From CAWIMX01 sp963837345 (GTDB lineage: Bacteria; Acidobacteriota; Vicinamibacteria; Vicinamibacterales; CAVVIG01), in assembly GCA_963837345.1 (NCBI GenBank), contig CAWIMX010000001.1, forward strand, positions 496,001 through 560,000: a stretch of DNA of 64,000 nt, written 5' to 3'. How positions within the stretch are numbered: the stretch's first letter is position 1; every line of letters starts with the position of its first letter. The translations under genes and the position numbers were made by a program. Below are positions 9,000 to 18,912 of the stretch, one piece after another. Below the pieces are notes generated by a model. The model searched no databases, was not told where the DNA came from, and saw nothing but the letters and a program-made list of their open reading frames with translations.

Positions 9000-11799
9000 C
9001 TACGGTTCTGACGTCTCGGGCACGAGCGGACCGACGGCTGCGGAGGTCGCCACGTAGTCCTCGATGCGTTCCCTCGGCGCGCTCTGCGCCGCGCGCACGA
9101 GCGCGAGCCAGTCGTCGGGGTCGGTGGGTCTCACCTCGTCGACGAAGTCCTGGACGGCCGACCGCAGAACATCTTGACCGAGGGCCGCCGGCAACCGCAA
9201 CTCCCCAAGTGCCATGGCGACGTGCAGGTTGAGGTCGGCCACGGCCGTCGCCATGACCCCGAGCGGCGGCCGGCCGGCGCGCAGGTGCCACTGCCGGGCC
9301 GGCACGGCTTCGAGGCACAGGCAGTCGTCGCCAGGCAGCCCGGCCGTGCCCCAGGCGTCGAGGTCGGACGGGGCGCCGCCCCCGAGCTCGAGCAATTCCT
9401 CGAGGGAAAACAAGCTGTCGACGCGTGGGGGGGGGTGGTCGAGCATCCAGGCCCCGGCGCGTCGCCGCCAGCCGTCCATCCGGATTTCTGTCGCGAGCGC
9501 CTGGAAATTGTCCTGGCGCCCTCCGAGCGCCTCGACGCGCGCGCGGCCCCGGGCGACGGCGGCCACGAGGCGGTCGCGCCCGGCGTCGGTGAGCGCAAGG
9601 GGATCCATCAGGGCCACGCCCGCGGCGAACGAGTCGCGCTCGTTCATCGTGATGACGGGCGCTGGCACGACGCGCTCGCTGTTGATTCGGCGCAGCCCCA
9701 GCGTCGCGAGGCCGACGTCCAGGCCGAGCAACGCGCCGTCGACATGCCACGGCTCCCCGGGCGCGACCTTGATGCGCGGCGCCGTCCAGGCGACGCGGGA
9801 CCATCCGCCCGGCTCGCGCGACGCGAAGCCGAAGTTGTGACGCCGCGACACGTCCCCGGCAAGGAGCACAGTGCCGTCGGGATCGCCGACGTTGAGCGCG
9901 TAGGCGAAGGCCGTCAGCGACTGTGCGAGCAGCACGTCGCCCACCGGTCCGAGCGCGGCGACCGCCCGGGACAGATTGCTCGCGCCGGGATCCGCGAACG
10001 CCTCAGCGCTCCGGTCGACGACGGCGGCCGCATCGGGCAGGTTGACGCGATCGGGCGTGATCGCGCGCGACGCGTTGCGCCGCAGCGCCTCCGCCAGGTG
10101 TTGGAGATCGGCGATCGATCCGCGGATCAGAATCGAGCGTGGCCGCGCGCCCCGACAGGCGGCGCCGGATCACCGCGATGGTCAGCGAGACGTCGATCGG
10201 CTCGACGCCCTGCTTCTCGCGCACGAGCGCCAGCCGTCGCCGCTCGGCGGCGCCGAGATCCAGTCGATAGGTCTGCCCCTCCCAGGTCACCACGTGCGTC
10301 GCGCCGTCGGGTGCCGATGCGCCGCCGAGCGCGTTGATGAGCGCGTGCTCGATGTCGGCCGCCGGGTCGAGCCGCGGCGCCAAAACGTCGGCGATCCACT
10401 CGGCGACGGCGCCGTCGTACCAGCCGTCGCGCGTCAGGGGCCGATCAATCAGGTTCTCCACCAGGGTCCGCGCGGTCGCGGCGTCGAGGGTCCGCACGCG
10501 CACCATCCGCGACACGAGCACCAGCGCGCCCTGAAACTGCCCCAGCGCCGCGAACGCGCGGCTCCCGTCCAGCCGGTCGAATTGCGCGGCGCGTCGAGCG
10601 GCGGCCGCAAAGACGGCCGGCGACCGAATCCCCATCCGCTCGAGCTCGAGCATCAGCTGCGGGAAGCGCAGGTAGCCGCGCAGGGCGACCAGGGCGTCGG
10701 CAGGATCGGCCGGCCCGGCGGCGGCGAGCGCCCGCTGGCCGAACGTCAACTGTCCGAATCGCCAGCCACGCTGACGGCCGTCGTACTGGAAGGCCGCGCG
10801 CACCAGCCAGGCCGCGTCGATGTCCGCTCCGGTGGCGAGCGGCGTCGGGTCATCGGGCAGAGTGTCGCTCTCGAAGGCCGGCCCCCAGAGCGACTGCAAC
10901 GCGGGCGGCGCCGGCGCGCCGTCGGGCCGGGCGCGCACCCGCCACAGCAAGGCCGCGACATCGTATTGCGGCCGGGCGAAGGGCAGCCGGTCGATGTCCC
11001 ACTCCGCGACGGCCTGATCGGTGGCCGCGACCAGCGCCGCAAACCGATCCGCCCGCTCGGTCGGGTCCTGCATCCACGCGCCCGTCGCGAACGCCCGCTG
11101 CGGCGGCTCGAGCTGGTCGACGATGTCGTAGAGGTACGCCAGCCGGCCGGCATCCGTCTCGAGCCAGGCCTCGATGAACGCCATCGGGTCGCCGAGCGGC
11201 CGTCCGATGGCCGCCTCCCACAAGGGCGCCGCGCCCGCCCCGCCGGGCGGCGCGATGCGCCCGTCGTGCACGTGCAGCGACCCGGCGAACGCCGCGAAAA
11301 TGCCGGCACCGCGCCGGTAGATCCGCGTCGGGATCTGCGGATGCGCCTCCAGGTACGCCAGGGTCTCATCGTCGAGCCCCAGCAGGCCGTAGCAGAGGAG
11401 CGCCGCCGCGCGATTCTGGAGAATGGCCGGCAGCAGCGCGTCGGGCGCCGTGTCGCGATCGAGGACGGCGCGGCTCCAGAAGGCCGCCGACAACGGCATC
11501 GGCACCCAATCGCGGGCGTGGTCGAGGTCGGGCGCCGCCGCCTGGAAGCGCGCGATGTTGCGCAGGGCGGCCTCGTTGCGATCGGGAGGCAGTGCGTACA
11601 GCACGCGAATCACCTCGGGCACGAACCGCGCGGCGTCCGGAGTCGGCCTCACGCCGAGCATGCCCGCGGCGACGTCGCGTCCCCCGGGCACCGGCACGTC
11701 GGCGCCCTCGACCGCGGGCGCACTGATCGTCAGCGCGACCGCGACGACGAGCACGGCGCGCGCGGACGGGCGATCAGTCGCGATCGTGAGAACGGCCAT
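9000..11799 (-). CDS. Large secreted protein of unknown function (one frameshift near 10145)
   Basis: I do not recognise this ~930-residue protein. It starts with a probable signal peptide (ATG at 11799; ARAVLVVAVALTISAPAVEG), and the rest is Ala/Arg/Leu-rich and looks mostly helical. The upstream frame runs well into RRRLSGRA and then degenerates. The frame reading ARPRSILIRGSIADLQHLAE continues it without a gap through the old stop to VPETSEP at 9000-9002. One extra base, or two missing, in the run 10141-10153 (GGCCGCGCGCCCC) explains the break, so I annotate one gene. It is the first gene of an operon with the two VWFA genes and probably works with them outside the cytoplasm. The break may be a sequencing error or a true mutation. 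No catalytic motif was found. Confidence 0.6.
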
Positions 11800-11902
11800 G
11801 GGCGATGGGCGGTCGAACATTAGCACAGCGATGTGGCGGTCCGCGGCGCCGATCGGCCACGTGATCGGGCGCGAAAACGGCGCGGGGGCGAATATTCTTC
11901 GG

Positions 11903-11908
11903 TACAAT
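11903..11908 (+). promoter_or_regulatory. -10 box TACAAT, likely leaderless start of the topoisomerase B gene
   Basis: TACAAT ends 8 bases before ATG 11917, so transcription would begin at or next to the start codon. No Shine-Dalgarno sequence is present. The divergent gene starting at 11799 leaves only ~117 bases between. Confidence 0.55.
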
Positions 11909-11916
11909 CGTTCGCG

Positions 11917-13827
11917 ATGGCCGCTCCCACCTATACCGCGAAGGACATTACGGTTCTCGAAGGGCTCGAACCGGTCCGCAAACGCCCCGGCATGTACATC
12001 GGCGGCGTCGGCTCGGCCGGGCTGCATCACCTCGTCTGGGAGATCCTCGATAACGCCGTGGACGAGGCGATGAACGGCTATGCCAAGAACATCTGGGTCA
12101 CGCTCCACGCCGACGGCTCCTCCATCAGCATCGAAGACGACGGCCGCGGCGCGCCGATCGACAAGCATCCGTCGACGAAAAAGAGCGCCCTCGAAGTGAT
12201 CTTCACGGTGCTGCACGCGGGCGCCAAGTTCGAGCAGGGCAACTATAAGACGGCTGGAGGCCTCCACGGCGTCGGGGCGAGCGTCGTCAACGCGCTGTCG
12301 AAGGACCTGGTCGCCACCGTCACGCGCGACGGAGCGCAGTGGGAGATGCGCTTCAAGCAGGGCCGGGTCGCGAGCGGCCTGAAGAAGATCGGTGCCGCGC
12401 GTGGATCGGGCACCAAGGTGTACTTCCACCCCGATCCGTCGATCTTTCCGCGGATTGAATTCGACGCCGCCGTGATTGCCGAACGCCTGGAAGTCGTCAG
12501 CTATCTCCACAAGGGCGTCAAGGTGATCTTCGAGGACGAAACCTCGAAGGCCAGGCATGTCTACGAACATGCCAACGGCCTCACCGACTACCTCAGGAAG
12601 ATCGTCGGCGAGCGCGCGGCCAGACCCGTGCACGACACGCCGTTCGAGATCGCCCGCGACGATGCGCTGCGCCTCGATCTGGTGCTGCAGTGGACCGAAG
12701 CGACCGACGAGCACATCCGCTCGTACGTGAACGGCATCCCGACCAGCTCGGGCGGCACGCACGAGAATGGCCTGCGCGCCGGCCTCGGCAAGGCCGTGCG
12801 AAACTTCATCGACACGCACAGCCTCTCGCCCAAAGGCGTGACGCTCACCGCCGAAGACATCCGCGAGGGGCTGACCGGGGTCCTCAGCGTCTTCATCCAG
12901 GAGCCGCAGTTTCAGGGACAGACGAAAGATCGGCTGAACAACCCCGAGCTCACCTCGGCCGTGGACGGCGTCGTCCGGCCGGCGCTCGAGCATTGGCTGA
13001 ACCACAACATCAGCGTCGCGGAAGCCATCGTCGCGCGCATCATCCTGGCCGCGCGCGCCCGCGAGGCCAGCCGCGCCGCCCAGGCGGAAGTTTCGCGGAA
13101 GAGCGCCACCTCGACACGGCTGAACCTGCCGGGCAAGCTCAGCGACTGCACGAATGCCTCGGCCGACTCGAGCGAACTGTTCGTCGTCGAGGGCGATTCA
13201 GCCGGCGGATCGGCCAAGCAGGGGCGCGACCGGGCGCGGCAGGCGATCCTGCCGCTGCGGGGCAAGGTCCTCAATGCGGAGAGCGCGTCGCTCGCCAAGG
13301 TGCTCGAGAACAAGGAGTTGTCGGATCTCGTCACCGCCCTCGGCTGCGGCCTCGGCAAGAACTTCGACCTGTCGAGGCTGCGCTACGGCAAGGTCATCAT
13401 CCTGGCCGACGCCGACTCGGACGGCAATCACATCGCCACGCTGCTGCTCACCTTTCTCTATCGGCACCTGCCGCAGCTCATCGCGAACGGCAAAGTCTAT
13501 CTGGCGCAGCCCCCGCTCTACCGCATCGACATCGGCAAGGACACCTACTGGGCGCTCGACGATGCGCAGCGCAATGCCATTCTCAAGCAGCGGGCGAACG
13601 GGCGGGGCACGCCCGAGATCACGCGGTTCAAGGGCCTCGGCGAGATGATGCCCAAGGTCCTCTGGGAGACGACGCTCAATCCCCGCACGCGGCGTCTGCT
13701 GCGTGTGGAGGTCACCGATCAGATCGTGACCGATCGCGTCATCAACGAGTTGATGGGCAAGGACGCCTCGGCTCGCTTCCGGTTCATCATGGAGCGCGCC
13801 GAGGAAGCCGAGGAACTGGACGTCTGA
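11917..13827 (+). CDS. parE: Type IIA DNA topoisomerase subunit B (topo IV ParE-like)
   Basis: The ATPase and Toprim subunit of a type II topoisomerase, partner of the A subunit encoded at 1.1 kb. The GHKL ATPase domain begins at once (ITVLEGLEPVRKRPGMYIG) and has EILDNAVDEA (Mg-ATP site) and GGLHGVGASVVNAL (lid). A transducer domain follows with YVNGIPTSSGGTHE. The Toprim domain has EGDSAGGSAKQ and DADSDGNHIATLL. The C-terminus RFKGLGEMMPKVLWETTL is the conserved tail that contacts the A subunit. HIATLL and PPLYRIDIGK are more like ParE than GyrB. Length is 636 residues, normal for the short form without the long insert. An upstream in-frame ATG at 11833 exists, but ATG 11917 follows a TACAAT box and gives a standard N-terminus (MAAPTYTAKDITVLEG). 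Confidence 0.9.
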   Translation: MAAPTYTAKDITVLEGLEPVRKRPGMYIGGVGSAGLHHLVWEILDNAVDEAMNGYAKNIWVTLHADGSSISIEDDGRGAPIDKHPSTKKSALEVIFTVLHAGAKFEQGNYKTAGGLHGVGASVVNALSKDLVATVTRDGAQWEMRFKQGRVASGLKKIGAARGSGTKVYFHPDPSIFPRIEFDAAVIAERLEVVSYLHKGVKVIFEDETSKARHVYEHANGLTDYLRKIVGERAARPVHDTPFEIARDDALRLDLVLQWTEATDEHIRSYVNGIPTSSGGTHENGLRAGLGKAVRNFIDTHSLSPKGVTLTAEDIREGLTGVLSVFIQEPQFQGQTKDRLNNPELTSAVDGVVRPALEHWLNHNISVAEAIVARIILAARAREASRAAQAEVSRKSATSTRLNLPGKLSDCTNASADSSELFVVEGDSAGGSAKQGRDRARQAILPLRGKVLNAESASLAKVLENKELSDLVTALGCGLGKNFDLSRLRYGKVIILADADSDGNHIATLLLTFLYRHLPQLIANGKVYLAQPPLYRIDIGKDTYWALDDAQRNAILKQRANGRGTPEITRFKGLGEMMPKVLWETTLNPRTRRLLRVEVTDQIVTDRVINELMGKDASARFRFIMERAEEAEELDV

Positions 13828-13844
13828 GCGGTCGCCCGTCGACG

Positions 13845-14489
13845 TCACAAGGCCGACGGAATATCGCGGACGCTCGCCAGCACACGGTGAGCGCCGGAAA
13901 ACGTGCCGCCCACCGTCAGGCCTGACGGCACCACGAGGCAGCGGATGCCGGCGCGCGTGGCGGCGATGAGGCCCCGCTCGGAATCCTCGACGGCCACACA
14001 CGCCTCCGGCTCGATGCCGCTTCGCTCGATGGCCGCCAGGTACGGGTCGGGTTCAGGCTTCGAGCGCGCATAGTCGCCGGCGGTCAGCACGAAATCGAAG
14101 TACGGCAGCAGGCCGCTGGATCGGTGGATCTGTTCGAAATGATCGCGGCGACAGCTGGTCACGACGGCCATGACGTACTTGCCCTGCAGGGCGGTCAGCA
14201 CGTCGTGCACGCCCTCGACCGGGCGCGGCGCCTCACCCAGCCACCGCGCGTACAGCGCGTTGCGTTCGGCTTTCAACCGTTCGACGTCGTCCGCGCTGGC
14301 GCCCTGGGCCCGAGCGAGGTGCCATGCGCCCCTGCCCTGCACGAGGAACAGCTGCACGTATTGCTCGGCGGAGAGCGACACGCCTGCAGACGCCAGCACG
14401 TGCTGGGTCGCCCGGAAATACAGGTGCTCGGTCTCGACGAGCACGCCGTCGTTGTCCCAGAAGATCGCTCTGGCGGGAGCTAGGCGCAC
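13845..14489 (-). CDS. HAD-superfamily phosphatase (beta-phosphoglucomutase-like)
   Basis: Cytoplasmic haloacid-dehalogenase-type phosphohydrolase of ~214 residues acting on an unidentified small phosphate ester. Motif I is FWDNDGVLVE with the nucleophile and acid Asp pair. The cap domain follows (~20-90). Motif II Ser/Thr is in VVTSCRR, motif III Lys in RSKPEPDPYL, and motif IV acidic residues in VAVEDSERG. No ATG fits; GTG at 14489 overlaps the last codons of the upstream aminotransferase by 10 bases, so the two are probably co-translated. The gene ends 17 bases from the convergent topoisomerase B stop. Phosphoglucomutase activity is not excluded, since the 'VE' after motif I and the small helical cap are shared with that subgroup. 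Confidence 0.82.
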   Translation of the reverse strand: MRLAPARAIFWDNDGVLVETEHLYFRATQHVLASAGVSLSAEQYVQLFLVQGRGAWHLARAQGASADDVERLKAERNALYARWLGEAPRPVEGVHDVLTALQGKYVMAVVTSCRRDHFEQIHRSSGLLPYFDFVLTAGDYARSKPEPDPYLAAIERSGIEPEACVAVEDSERGLIAATRAGIRCLVVPSGLTVGGTFSGAHRVLASVRDIPSAL

Positions 14490-15655
14490 ACGTCGCGGAG
14501 GCCCTTCACGAGGCGGCCGAGGCCCTCTTCGACGGTGTCCTTCTGCAGGGCGCCGTACGCCACACGGAAGTAGCAGCCGTCGGCCATGCCGAACGCCGTC
14601 CCGGGAATCACGGCCACGCGGTGTTCGCGAATCAACCGTTCGGCGACCTGCAACGGGTTCTGCGGTGTGTTGACTTTGATCAGGCAATAGAGCGCGCCGT
14701 CGGCGGTCGGCGGCTCCACGAGCGGCGCGAGCGCCGACAGGCGCTCGACGACGGTCGCGCGAAGCGCCGCAAGGTCGCGGACGAACGGCCGGCAATAGTC
14801 GCGCCCCACGTCGAGCGCCGCCTCGGCAGCCACCTGCGCCAGGATGGTCGGACAGATCAGAATCGTGTCCTGGCTCTTCATCATGGCGGTCGCGAGGGAC
14901 TCCGGATACACGACGTAGCCGACGCGCCAGCCGGCGAAGCCGTAGGCCTTCGAGAGCGAGTACATCGCGATCGTGTGTCCCGCCGCCCCCGGCAGCGCCG
15001 CCACCGACGTGTGCGCCGCGTCTCCGTAGGTGAAGTACTCGTAGACCTCGTCGGCGAGATGATAGAGGCCGCGCTCGGCGCAAAGCGCGTTCACCTCGGC
15101 CAGGGCCGACCGCGCGAAGACGGCGCCGCTCGGATTGTTCGGCGAGATCGTCACGACGGCGCGCGTCCGATCGGTGACCGCGCGCCCGACGGCATCGGGC
15201 ACGAGCTCGTAGCGCGTGCCGGTCGGCACCGGCACGACACGGCATCCGGCCATCTGGATCGCCATCTCGTGGTTGAAATAGAAGGGCACCGGCACGATCA
15301 CTTCGTCGCCCGGCTCGGTGGTGGCCATCACCGCGTGCATGAACGCCATGTTGGCGCCGGCCGTGACCATCACCCGCCGGCCCTCCGCGACATCGATGCC
15401 GTTCTCGTCGCGGAGCTTGCGCGCGAGGCGCGAGAGGAGCGACGGCCGCCCGGCGCCGTCGCCGTACTCGTGCGCCTCGAACCGCCCGAGCCCTTCACGC
15501 GCGGCGGCGATCGCCGCGGGCGGCGGCCCGTAATGCACCACGCCCTGGCCGAGCGAGATGGTGCCGGGGTTGTCGCGAATCATGCGTCCGATCACCGGGA
15601 TAATCGGCGACTGGACGGCGTCCATCCGGGTGCGAAATCGAAGAGTTTCGGGCAC
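14480..15655 (-). CDS. PLP-dependent aminotransferase, aspartate/aromatic class I-II
   Basis: Fold-type I aminotransferase of ~391 residues that transfers amino groups between an amino acid and a 2-oxo acid; substrate unknown. The PLP lysine is in YSLSKAYGFAGWRVGY, the cofactor Asn/Asp region in VVTISPNNPSG and YHLADEVYEYF, and a C-terminal substrate Arg in CYFRVAYG. The N-terminus SPIIPVIGRMIRDNPGTISLGQG is typical. The start is uncertain: I chose GTG at 15655. The frame stays open to 15709, where a start would overlap the promoter of the divergent M14 peptidase gene; GTG at 15679 is another option. The gene overlaps the downstream HAD gene. It probably acts in general amino-acid or methionine salvage metabolism, which is inference only. 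Confidence 0.85.
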   Translation of the reverse strand: MPETLRFRTRMDAVQSPIIPVIGRMIRDNPGTISLGQGVVHYGPPPAAIAAAREGLGRFEAHEYGDGAGRPSLLSRLARKLRDENGIDVAEGRRVMVTAGANMAFMHAVMATTEPGDEVIVPVPFYFNHEMAIQMAGCRVVPVPTGTRYELVPDAVGRAVTDRTRAVVTISPNNPSGAVFARSALAEVNALCAERGLYHLADEVYEYFTYGDAAHTSVAALPGAAGHTIAMYSLSKAYGFAGWRVGYVVYPESLATAMMKSQDTILICPTILAQVAAEAALDVGRDYCRPFVRDLAALRATVVERLSALAPLVEPPTADGALYCLIKVNTPQNPLQVAERLIREHRVAVIPGTAFGMADGCYFRVAYGALQKDTVEEGLGRLVKGLRDVCA

Positions 15656-15701
15656 AGGCCTCGTCCGTTCTTGTATCACAGAGAGGGCTCTTCGCAAATC
15701 A

Positions 15702-15728
15702 TTGACCACGAGCGGCTTGGGTTATAGT
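15702..15728 (+). promoter_or_regulatory. Promoter TTGACC-N15-TATAGT, likely leaderless
   Basis: TTGACC at 15702-15707 and TATAGT at 15723-15728 are separated by 15 bases. The ATG of the M14 peptidase gene is 6 bases after the -10 box, so the transcript likely begins at the start codon. Confidence 0.6.
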
Positions 15729-15734
15729 TTTCCG

Positions 15735-18368
15735 ATGCGACGCGTTCTGGCCGCTGCCGTCCTGGGCGCCACCGCCGTCCTGGGGCTCGGGGCCGCGGGA
15801 GCGGTCGAGGCGCCGGCCGCGTTCCTCGGTTTTCGCGTCGGCGCCGACAACCGCCTCGCCCGATGGGATCGGATCGTCGACTACATGAAGGCGGTGGCCG
15901 ACGGCTCCGACCGCGTCCGCTACGAGGAGCTGGGGACCACGACCAACGGCCAGCCGTTCGTGCTTCTCGAGATCAGCGCGCCGGACACGCTGAACAATCT
16001 CGATCGGTACCGCGCGCTCGAGCGCCGGCTCTACTACCAGGGCGGCGCGCCGTCGGCCGCCGAGCGGGAAGCGATCTTCAATCAGGGCAAGGTCGTCGTG
16101 CTGGTGACGTGCAGCATTCACGCCACCGAAATCGGCGCCACGCAGATGTCCCTCGAGCTGGTCCATCGGCTGGCGACCGACGACTCGCCGGAGGTCCGGA
16201 AGATTCTCGACAACGTGATCTTCCTGCTCGTCCCGAGCCTCAACCCCGACGGCCAGGTGCTCGTGACGGACTGGTTCGACCGGAACAAGGGCACGGAGTT
16301 CGCGAACAGCCCGATCCCGTACCTGTACCATCCGTACGCCGGCCACGACAACAATCGCGACATGTACATGTTCAACCTCGCGGAGAGCCGGTGGATGGCC
16401 GAGCTCCTCTGGCACGACTGGTTCCCGGCGGTCTGGCTCGACGAGCACGAGATGGGGCGCGACGGTCCGCGCATCTTCGTCATGCCGGCGACCGATCCGA
16501 TCAACCTCAACGTGCATCCGTTGATCTACCGCTGGAACGCGATCCTCGGCCAGTCGCAGGCGGCGGCGCTCGAGGCGGAGGGCAAGACCGGCATCATCTA
16601 CAACTCGACGTACACGAACTTCTGGGAAGGCGCGATGGCGTGGAGCGGCTGGTGGCACAACCAGATCGGCCTGCTCACCGAGGTGGCGGGGGTCCGGATT
16701 GCCGCGCCCGTGGACCAGCAGCGCGCCACCTTGAATCAGCCGCCCGATCCGGAGCGGCGGAGTTCGATGTACTCGCTCGGCAACCTCCTGCCGCCGCCAA
16801 CCGATGTCATGGCGCGCACCGAGTACCCGCGGCCCTGGCTGGGCGGGCACTGGTCGCTGCGCGACATCGTGGACTACGAGCTGACGGCGACCATGGCGCT
16901 GCTCGATACCGCGGCCGATCGCCGTGAAGCGATCCTCCGTCAGATCTATGCGGTGAACGAAGACACCATCGCGGAAGGCCGCAGCGGCAAGCCGTCGGCG
17001 ATTCTCATTCCTGCGCGCGCGCAGCACGACGCCCGCGAAGTGGCCCATCTCGTGAGTCGTCTGCTGCTCGGCGGCATCGAGGTGTACCGCGCCGACGAGC
17101 CGTTCGCCGCCGACCGCTCGGAGTACGCCGCCGGGACCTTTGTGGTGCCGATGGCGCAGGTGTTCGGGCGCTACGCGAAAGATCTGCTCGAAGTCCAGCG
17201 CTATCCCGACATGCGGCCCACCGGCGACACCGAGGCCGACGCCCCCTACGACGTCACCGCCTGGACGCTGGGCATGCAGATGGGCGTCCGCACCGCGTTC
17301 GTGTCGGATCCCCTGCCGGCGTCGCTGCCCCTCACGCGCGTGACGGCGGAGCCGCGCACGCCCGGCGAGGTGCGCGGGGCCGGCTCGGTTTTCACCTTTC
17401 CGTACGAAGGGGCCGATTCGGCCATCGTCGTCAACCGGCTGCTGCAGGACGGGGCGGCCGTCACGCTCGAGACGACAGTGGGTGGAGGCGCCCGCGCCGT
17501 GGCGAGCGGCGAGTCGCGCGGCCGCATGGAGACGCTCGCCCGCACGCTCGGCGTGCACGTCGTCGGTGGTGCCCGGCCCGGCGACGCGCGCCCCGGATCC
17601 GCGATGGCGCTGCGAACGCCGCGCATCGGGCTGTATCAGCCGTTCACGGGCGACAGCGTGGACGAGGGCTGGACGCGCTGGGTGCTCGAGCAGTACGAGT
17701 TCCCGTTCACCACCGTTCACAATGCCGATCTCCGGGGCGGCGGGCTCAACGGCAAGTTCGACGCCATCCTGATCGCCGATCAGGATCCACAGGCGATCGT
17801 GGAAGGGTTCGACTCGCTGGGAATCCGGCCGGAGTACCGCGGCGGCATCGGCCAGCAGGGCCTCGACGCGCTGCAGCAGTTCGTCCTGATGGGCGGCACG
17901 CTCGTCACCCTCGGCCGGGCTTCCGATCTGGTGATCGAGCACCTGCCGGTGCCCGTTCGGGACGTGAAGCGCGGCCTGACGCGCGACGAGCACTTCGCGC
18001 CCGGCGCCATCCTCCGCGTGCAGGTCGACACGCAGCATCCGATGGGCTACGGCATGCCGCGCGAAACCTACGGCTTCTACGACAACAGCCCGTTCTTTAC
18101 CGTCGGCGAGGGCTTCGCCTCGTGGCACACGGCCGCCGTGGCGCGCTATCCGAACACGGACGTGCTGGCATCCGGGTGGCTCAAGGGCGAGGCGCTCATG
18201 CAGGGGCGTCCGGCGGTCGTGTCCATCGAGACCAACCCCGGACGCATCATCATGTTCGGGCTGGCGCCGCAGCACCGCGGACAGACCCACGCCACGTTTC
18301 CGCTGCTCTTCAACGCGCTGTACCTCTCCGCCCTCGACGGCCCGGCGCCCTCGGGGACCACGCAATAG
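15735..18368 (+). CDS. Secreted M14-family zinc carboxypeptidase with C-terminal GATase1-like domain
   Basis: An 877-residue exported metallopeptidase-like protein with a signal peptide (MRRVLAAAVLGATAVLGLG). The M14 domain spans ~40-330. SIHATEIG provides the zinc His and Glu, HDNNRDMY the Asn/Arg substrate clamp, and LDEHEMG another His in the active-site region. LLTEVAG is consistent with the catalytic Glu segment late in the domain. The remainder (~560-870) reads like the class-I glutamine-amidotransferase-like domain often fused to secreted M14 enzymes; no catalytic Cys triad is evident. It probably trims peptides outside the cytoplasm for nutrition. It has its own near-leaderless promoter and stands between a divergent aminotransferase and the Rieske gene. 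Confidence 0.88.
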   Translation: MRRVLAAAVLGATAVLGLGAAGAVEAPAAFLGFRVGADNRLARWDRIVDYMKAVADGSDRVRYEELGTTTNGQPFVLLEISAPDTLNNLDRYRALERRLYYQGGAPSAAEREAIFNQGKVVVLVTCSIHATEIGATQMSLELVHRLATDDSPEVRKILDNVIFLLVPSLNPDGQVLVTDWFDRNKGTEFANSPIPYLYHPYAGHDNNRDMYMFNLAESRWMAELLWHDWFPAVWLDEHEMGRDGPRIFVMPATDPINLNVHPLIYRWNAILGQSQAAALEAEGKTGIIYNSTYTNFWEGAMAWSGWWHNQIGLLTEVAGVRIAAPVDQQRATLNQPPDPERRSSMYSLGNLLPPPTDVMARTEYPRPWLGGHWSLRDIVDYELTATMALLDTAADRREAILRQIYAVNEDTIAEGRSGKPSAILIPARAQHDAREVAHLVSRLLLGGIEVYRADEPFAADRSEYAAGTFVVPMAQVFGRYAKDLLEVQRYPDMRPTGDTEADAPYDVTAWTLGMQMGVRTAFVSDPLPASLPLTRVTAEPRTPGEVRGAGSVFTFPYEGADSAIVVNRLLQDGAAVTLETTVGGGARAVASGESRGRMETLARTLGVHVVGGARPGDARPGSAMALRTPRIGLYQPFTGDSVDEGWTRWVLEQYEFPFTTVHNADLRGGGLNGKFDAILIADQDPQAIVEGFDSLGIRPEYRGGIGQQGLDALQQFVLMGGTLVTLGRASDLVIEHLPVPVRDVKRGLTRDEHFAPGAILRVQVDTQHPMGYGMPRETYGFYDNSPFFTVGEGFASWHTAAVARYPNTDVLASGWLKGEALMQGRPAVVSIETNPGRIIMFGLAPQHRGQTHATFPLLFNALYLSALDGPAPSGTTQ

Positions 18369-18376
18369 GCCTGGTG

Positions 18377-18382
18377 TAGAAT
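18377..18382 (+). promoter_or_regulatory. -10 box TAGAAT, likely leaderless GTG start of the Rieske operon
   Basis: TAGAAT ends 6 bases before GTG 18389. It overlaps no coding sequence and follows the M14 stop at 18366-18368. A clear -35 element was not found. Confidence 0.5.
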
Positions 18383-18388
18383 CGCCGC

Positions 18389-18886
18389 GTGGGTGATCGT
18401 GTCCCGGCGGCAACCGGTCCGCCGACGGCGATCGGCGGCGAGGATTTCGACCGCCGGACATTCCTCGATTCTCTGCTCATGGTCGGCTTCGTCTCCACCG
18501 CGGCCGCCATGGCGTACCCGGTCGGGCGCTACCTGGTGCCGCCGCCGAGCGGCGAGCCGCAGACGACGAGTGTCGTCGCGGTGAAGGCCGCCGATCTCCC
18601 GCCCAATTCCGGTCTCGTGTTCAAGTTCGGCACCCGGCCGGCCATCGTCATCAGGACGCCCGACGGCGACGTGCGGGCGTTCAGCGCCGTCTGCACGCAC
18701 CTGGAGTGCACGGTGCAGTACAAGGCCGACACGTCGCAACTCTGGTGCGCGTGCCACAACGGCCTGTACGATCTCGGCGGCAATGTGGTCTCGGGACCGC
18801 CGCCCCGCGGGCTCGAGCGGTACACCGTGAACCTGCGTGGCGACCCGGGCACCGAGGACATCGTCGTGTCGCGCGGCGACACCTAG
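18389..18886 (+). CDS. Rieske iron-sulfur protein of a bc-type quinol oxidoreductase
   Basis: A 165-residue membrane-anchored subunit that takes electrons from quinol at the Qo site and passes them to cytochrome c. An N-terminal DRRTFLDSLLMVGFVSTAA segment is a Tat-like signal-anchor. The 2Fe-2S ligands are CTHLEC and CACHNG, and the Pro-loop GGNVVSGPPPRGLERY follows. The GTG start is 6 bases after a TAGAAT box, consistent with a leaderless mRNA. It is the first of three genes: cytochrome b follows after a 26-base gap and a nonaheme cytochrome c after 2 bases. There is no separate cytochrome c1 gene, so the multiheme protein probably serves as electron acceptor. Menaquinol or ubiquinol specificity cannot be told. 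Confidence 0.92.
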   Translation: MGDRVPAATGPPTAIGGEDFDRRTFLDSLLMVGFVSTAAAMAYPVGRYLVPPPSGEPQTTSVVAVKAADLPPNSGLVFKFGTRPAIVIRTPDGDVRAFSAVCTHLECTVQYKADTSQLWCACHNGLYDLGGNVVSGPPPRGLERYTVNLRGDPGTEDIVVSRGDT

Positions 18887-18894
18887 ACACCGAC

Positions 18895-18900
18895 AGGGAG
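18895..18900 (+). promoter_or_regulatory. Ribosome binding site AGGGAG for cytochrome b
   Basis: AGGGAG ends 12 bases before ATG 18913, which supports that ATG over upstream codons in the same frame that overlap the Rieske gene. Confidence 0.5.
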
Positions 18901-18912
18901 ACGCGTCGTCGC

